A DNA stretch of 64,000 nt from an uncultured Paludibacter sp. GTDB lineage: Bacteria; Bacteroidota; Bacteroidia; Bacteroidales; Paludibacteraceae. A model generated the notes under the pieces. It ran no database searches. It saw only the letters and a program-made list of their open reading frames with translations, and was not told the origin of the DNA. How positions within the stretch are numbered: the stretch's first letter is position 1; each line of letters begins with the position of its first letter. A program made the position numbers and the translations under genes. Shown here piece by piece: positions 63,401 through 64,000 of the stretch. The stretch spans positions 39,832-103,831 of the forward strand of contig CALCBD010000065.1 of NCBI GenBank assembly GCA_937897985.1, read 5' to 3'.

Positions 63401-63744
63401 TCGGGACATTTATTGGCGGTATCTGGGCTAACGAATCGTGGGGTCGTTACTGGGGCTGGGATGCCAAGGAAACATGGGCTCTGGTGAGTGTGCTGGTGTA
63501 TGCCATTATCCTTCATTTACGTCTTATACCCGCACTCAACAAACCTATCGTTATCAGCACAATGGCTTTAACCGGATTCAGCTCTGTGATTATGACATTT
63601 TTAGGTGTGAACTACTATCTGGCAGGTATGCATTCGTATGGAAAAGGAACTCCACCCCCCATACCATCGACTGTATATCTTGTCATTATTGCACTGGTTT
63701 TTCTGATCTACTTTGCATATAAGAGCGAGAAAAAGGGAAAGTGA
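60460..63744 (+). CDS. Cytochrome c maturation protein, CcsB-CcsA fusion (system II)
   Basis: This inner-membrane complex delivers heme across the membrane and attaches it to apocytochromes c. The 1094-residue protein joins a ResB/CcsB-like N-terminal half (membrane segments near 15-35, 47-65, 75-95; a large periplasmic beta domain; GYRFFQSSYDDDEMGTILSV, then a segment near 443-460) to a CcsA half with six or more membrane segments after about 785. The heme-handling motif WGRYWGWDAKETWALV (about 991-1006) and conserved histidines (HLRLIP, MHSYGKG) are intact. Between them, at about 480-780, lies a periplasmic stretch with an unusual Met/Ser/Thr-rich insertion. Such fusions occur near cytochrome c nitrite reductase genes in this phylum. 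The downstream region is a 7-base repeat array. Confidence 0.9.
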   Translation: MKKIKQLLFSMTTSVILLSLFAISIGYATFAENNHGTEYARYIIYNAKWFELLLVLLIVNLSGSILKNKLIQRKKWTVLMFHLAFIFILTGSAITRNFSYEGLMHIRQGETTNLISTEKTAINIFAEYNGQKYNKSTEADLGPSKTNDFLQEIEVGGKTITVENKLFVPNATETIEENENGQPVVGIFIMSSAEASNDIMLFENEKKVSGNITFAFENSGDSADIMFSVKGNDLYFKSKQPFTKTGTMASGMIDRENAVTIPAGQVNPADNNTVYRVGKVVFMIKGFYPKAVKTLTVYTGNSDLPTDALVMEIREGSTTKQINVFNTGDKSASSEPTYINGVKIAVSFGKLQREIPFSLTLRKFELERYQGSMSPSSYASEITVTDNEKKTVIPFRIFMNNILNYRGYRFFQSSYDDDEMGTILSVNHDQWGTLVTYFGYFFLFLGMILTLFSKKSRFSTLLRLTNEIQQKRKQGIYIIIALIFSTFPEISAQAQNTGSKAGHIKLLDELLVQDGAQGRIEPLSSYTSDVLRKIYKHDTFKGQSATEVILGMSVQPSLWQNQPMIKVANPELEKELGAVNGYISYNQLFDKNGNYQLSHQVEAAYQKEESTRNKYEKEIINVDERINICNLIFTHELLAIFPDRNAENGKWLIAKPASTNMHNKSSVCPYLSEKENNREMSTTETETGTAMSDSSMGEIKPGVTGDCTRNSVHSQMNMNPGMMNRLTTDSPEILYSDYLNSVSQAMTSGNWLNANTALAKIKTYQLKYGGSNLPSASKIKLEIAYNKWSIFFYLMIAYALIGSFLLLLHFICIFKPNAKLEKFLGYGIYPLTFLLVIYTLGLAIRWYISGHAPWSNGYESMIFVGWAAGLSGFIFARKSPVAFAVTALLSSIALSVAAMSWMNPEITNLVPVLKSYWLVIHVAIITSSYGFLAMAALLGFLNLVLMVSRSEKNSTRINFNILEFSYIIELSLIVGLFLLTIGTFIGGIWANESWGRYWGWDAKETWALVSVLVYAIILHLRLIPALNKPIVISTMALTGFSSVIMTFLGVNYYLAGMHSYGKGTPPPIPSTVYLVIIALVFLIYFAYKSEKKGK

Positions 63745-63761
63745 TGATGTGGGTATTGAAA

Positions 63762-64000
63762 AGGGTTTCGGAGTTTCGGGTTTGGGGTTTGGAGTTTCGG
63801 GTTTCGGGTTTGAGGTTTGGGGTTTGGGGTTTGAGGTTTGAGGTTTGAGGTTTCGGGTTTGGAGTTTGGGGTTTCGGGTTTCGGGTTTCGGGTTTCGGGT
63901 TTGGGGTTTGGAGTTTCGGGTTTCGGGTTTCGGGTTTCGGGTTTCGGGTTTCGGGTTTCGGGTTTCGGGTTCCGGGTTTCGGGTTTCGGGTTTCGGGTTT
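63762..64000. repeat. Heptanucleotide tandem array (GTTTCGG type) running off the window
   Basis: From 63762 to the end there are about 34 copies of a 7-base unit, mainly GTTTCGG with GTTTGGG, GTTTGAG and GTTTGGA variants. Variants are mixed in the first 140 bases, while the last 90 are almost pure GTTTCGG. It starts 18 nt after the CcsBA stop codon. The GTTT core and period are those of the arrays at 56831 and 57325. Confidence 0.95.

Noticed and set aside
63762..64000. CRISPR array
   Set aside because: The repeats are 7 bases long and contiguous, without spacers, and no cas gene is in the window.

Overview
The window comes from a Bacteroidota genome, most likely order Bacteroidales. The signs are a long str-S10-spc ribosomal operon in Bacteroidota order, SusC/SusD proteins with a hybrid two-component regulator, many secreted proteins with type IX secretion (T9SS) C-terminal domains, promoters of the TTG-N19/20-TAnnTTTG type, and an almost complete lack of Shine-Dalgarno sites. 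A Paludibacter-like relative is my guess; nothing here fixes the genus.

Region 1 (1-14660, minus strand) is the translation operon: rpsL, rpsG, fusA, rpsJ, then rplC-D-W-B, rpsS, rplV, rpsC, rplP, rpmC, rpsQ, rplN, rplX, rplE, rpsN, rpsH, rplF, rplR, rpsE, rpmD, rplO, secY and the first codons of map. A near-consensus promoter lies before rpsL. Three long imperfect palindromes with GGGGG/CCCCC arms sit in the fusA-rpsJ, rpsJ-rplC and rpsN-rpsH gaps, each starting at the stop codon of the preceding gene.

Region 2 (14870-17460, minus) holds a LolC/FtsX-type permease and a class I aminotransferase. A gene-free kilobase with a cluster of palindromic repeats follows.

Region 3 (18330-46825, plus) is a polysaccharide-utilisation-like locus: two paralogous Asp-box propeller proteins (possibly GH93-like) with CBM9-like tails, a seven-repeat FG-GAP protein, a 1336-residue hybrid two-component regulator, SusC, SusD, a DUF5107/TPR protein, an aldose 1-epimerase, two beta-helix/esterase fusions, a third protein with the same beta-helix module on an unrelated C-terminus, a 54-residue small ORF and a GH5-like hydrolase. 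Five of these proteins end in T9SS-type domains. Two promoters share 31 of 36 bases, which suggests one regulon under the hybrid regulator. No GH43, GH51 or similar enzyme is present, so the substrate is open; an arabinose- or galactose-containing plant polysaccharide is an inference.

Region 4 (47122-55335, minus) is a LytS/LytT-type two-component pair (TPR kinase and LytTR regulator) followed by a stand-alone LytTR protein, an OmpA-family protein with a LamG-like domain, an exported unknown protein and a 967-residue T9SS multidomain protein.

Region 5 (55859-59304, minus) carries sugar-nucleotide genes: a nucleotidyltransferase, galE and manA. Region 6 (59513-63744, plus) has a DUF5715/M15-like membrane-anchored protein and a fused CcsB-CcsA cytochrome c maturation protein. 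The window ends inside an array of 7-base repeats (GTTTCGG type). A related array (GTTTGAA type) and an inverted partner lie between manA and galE.
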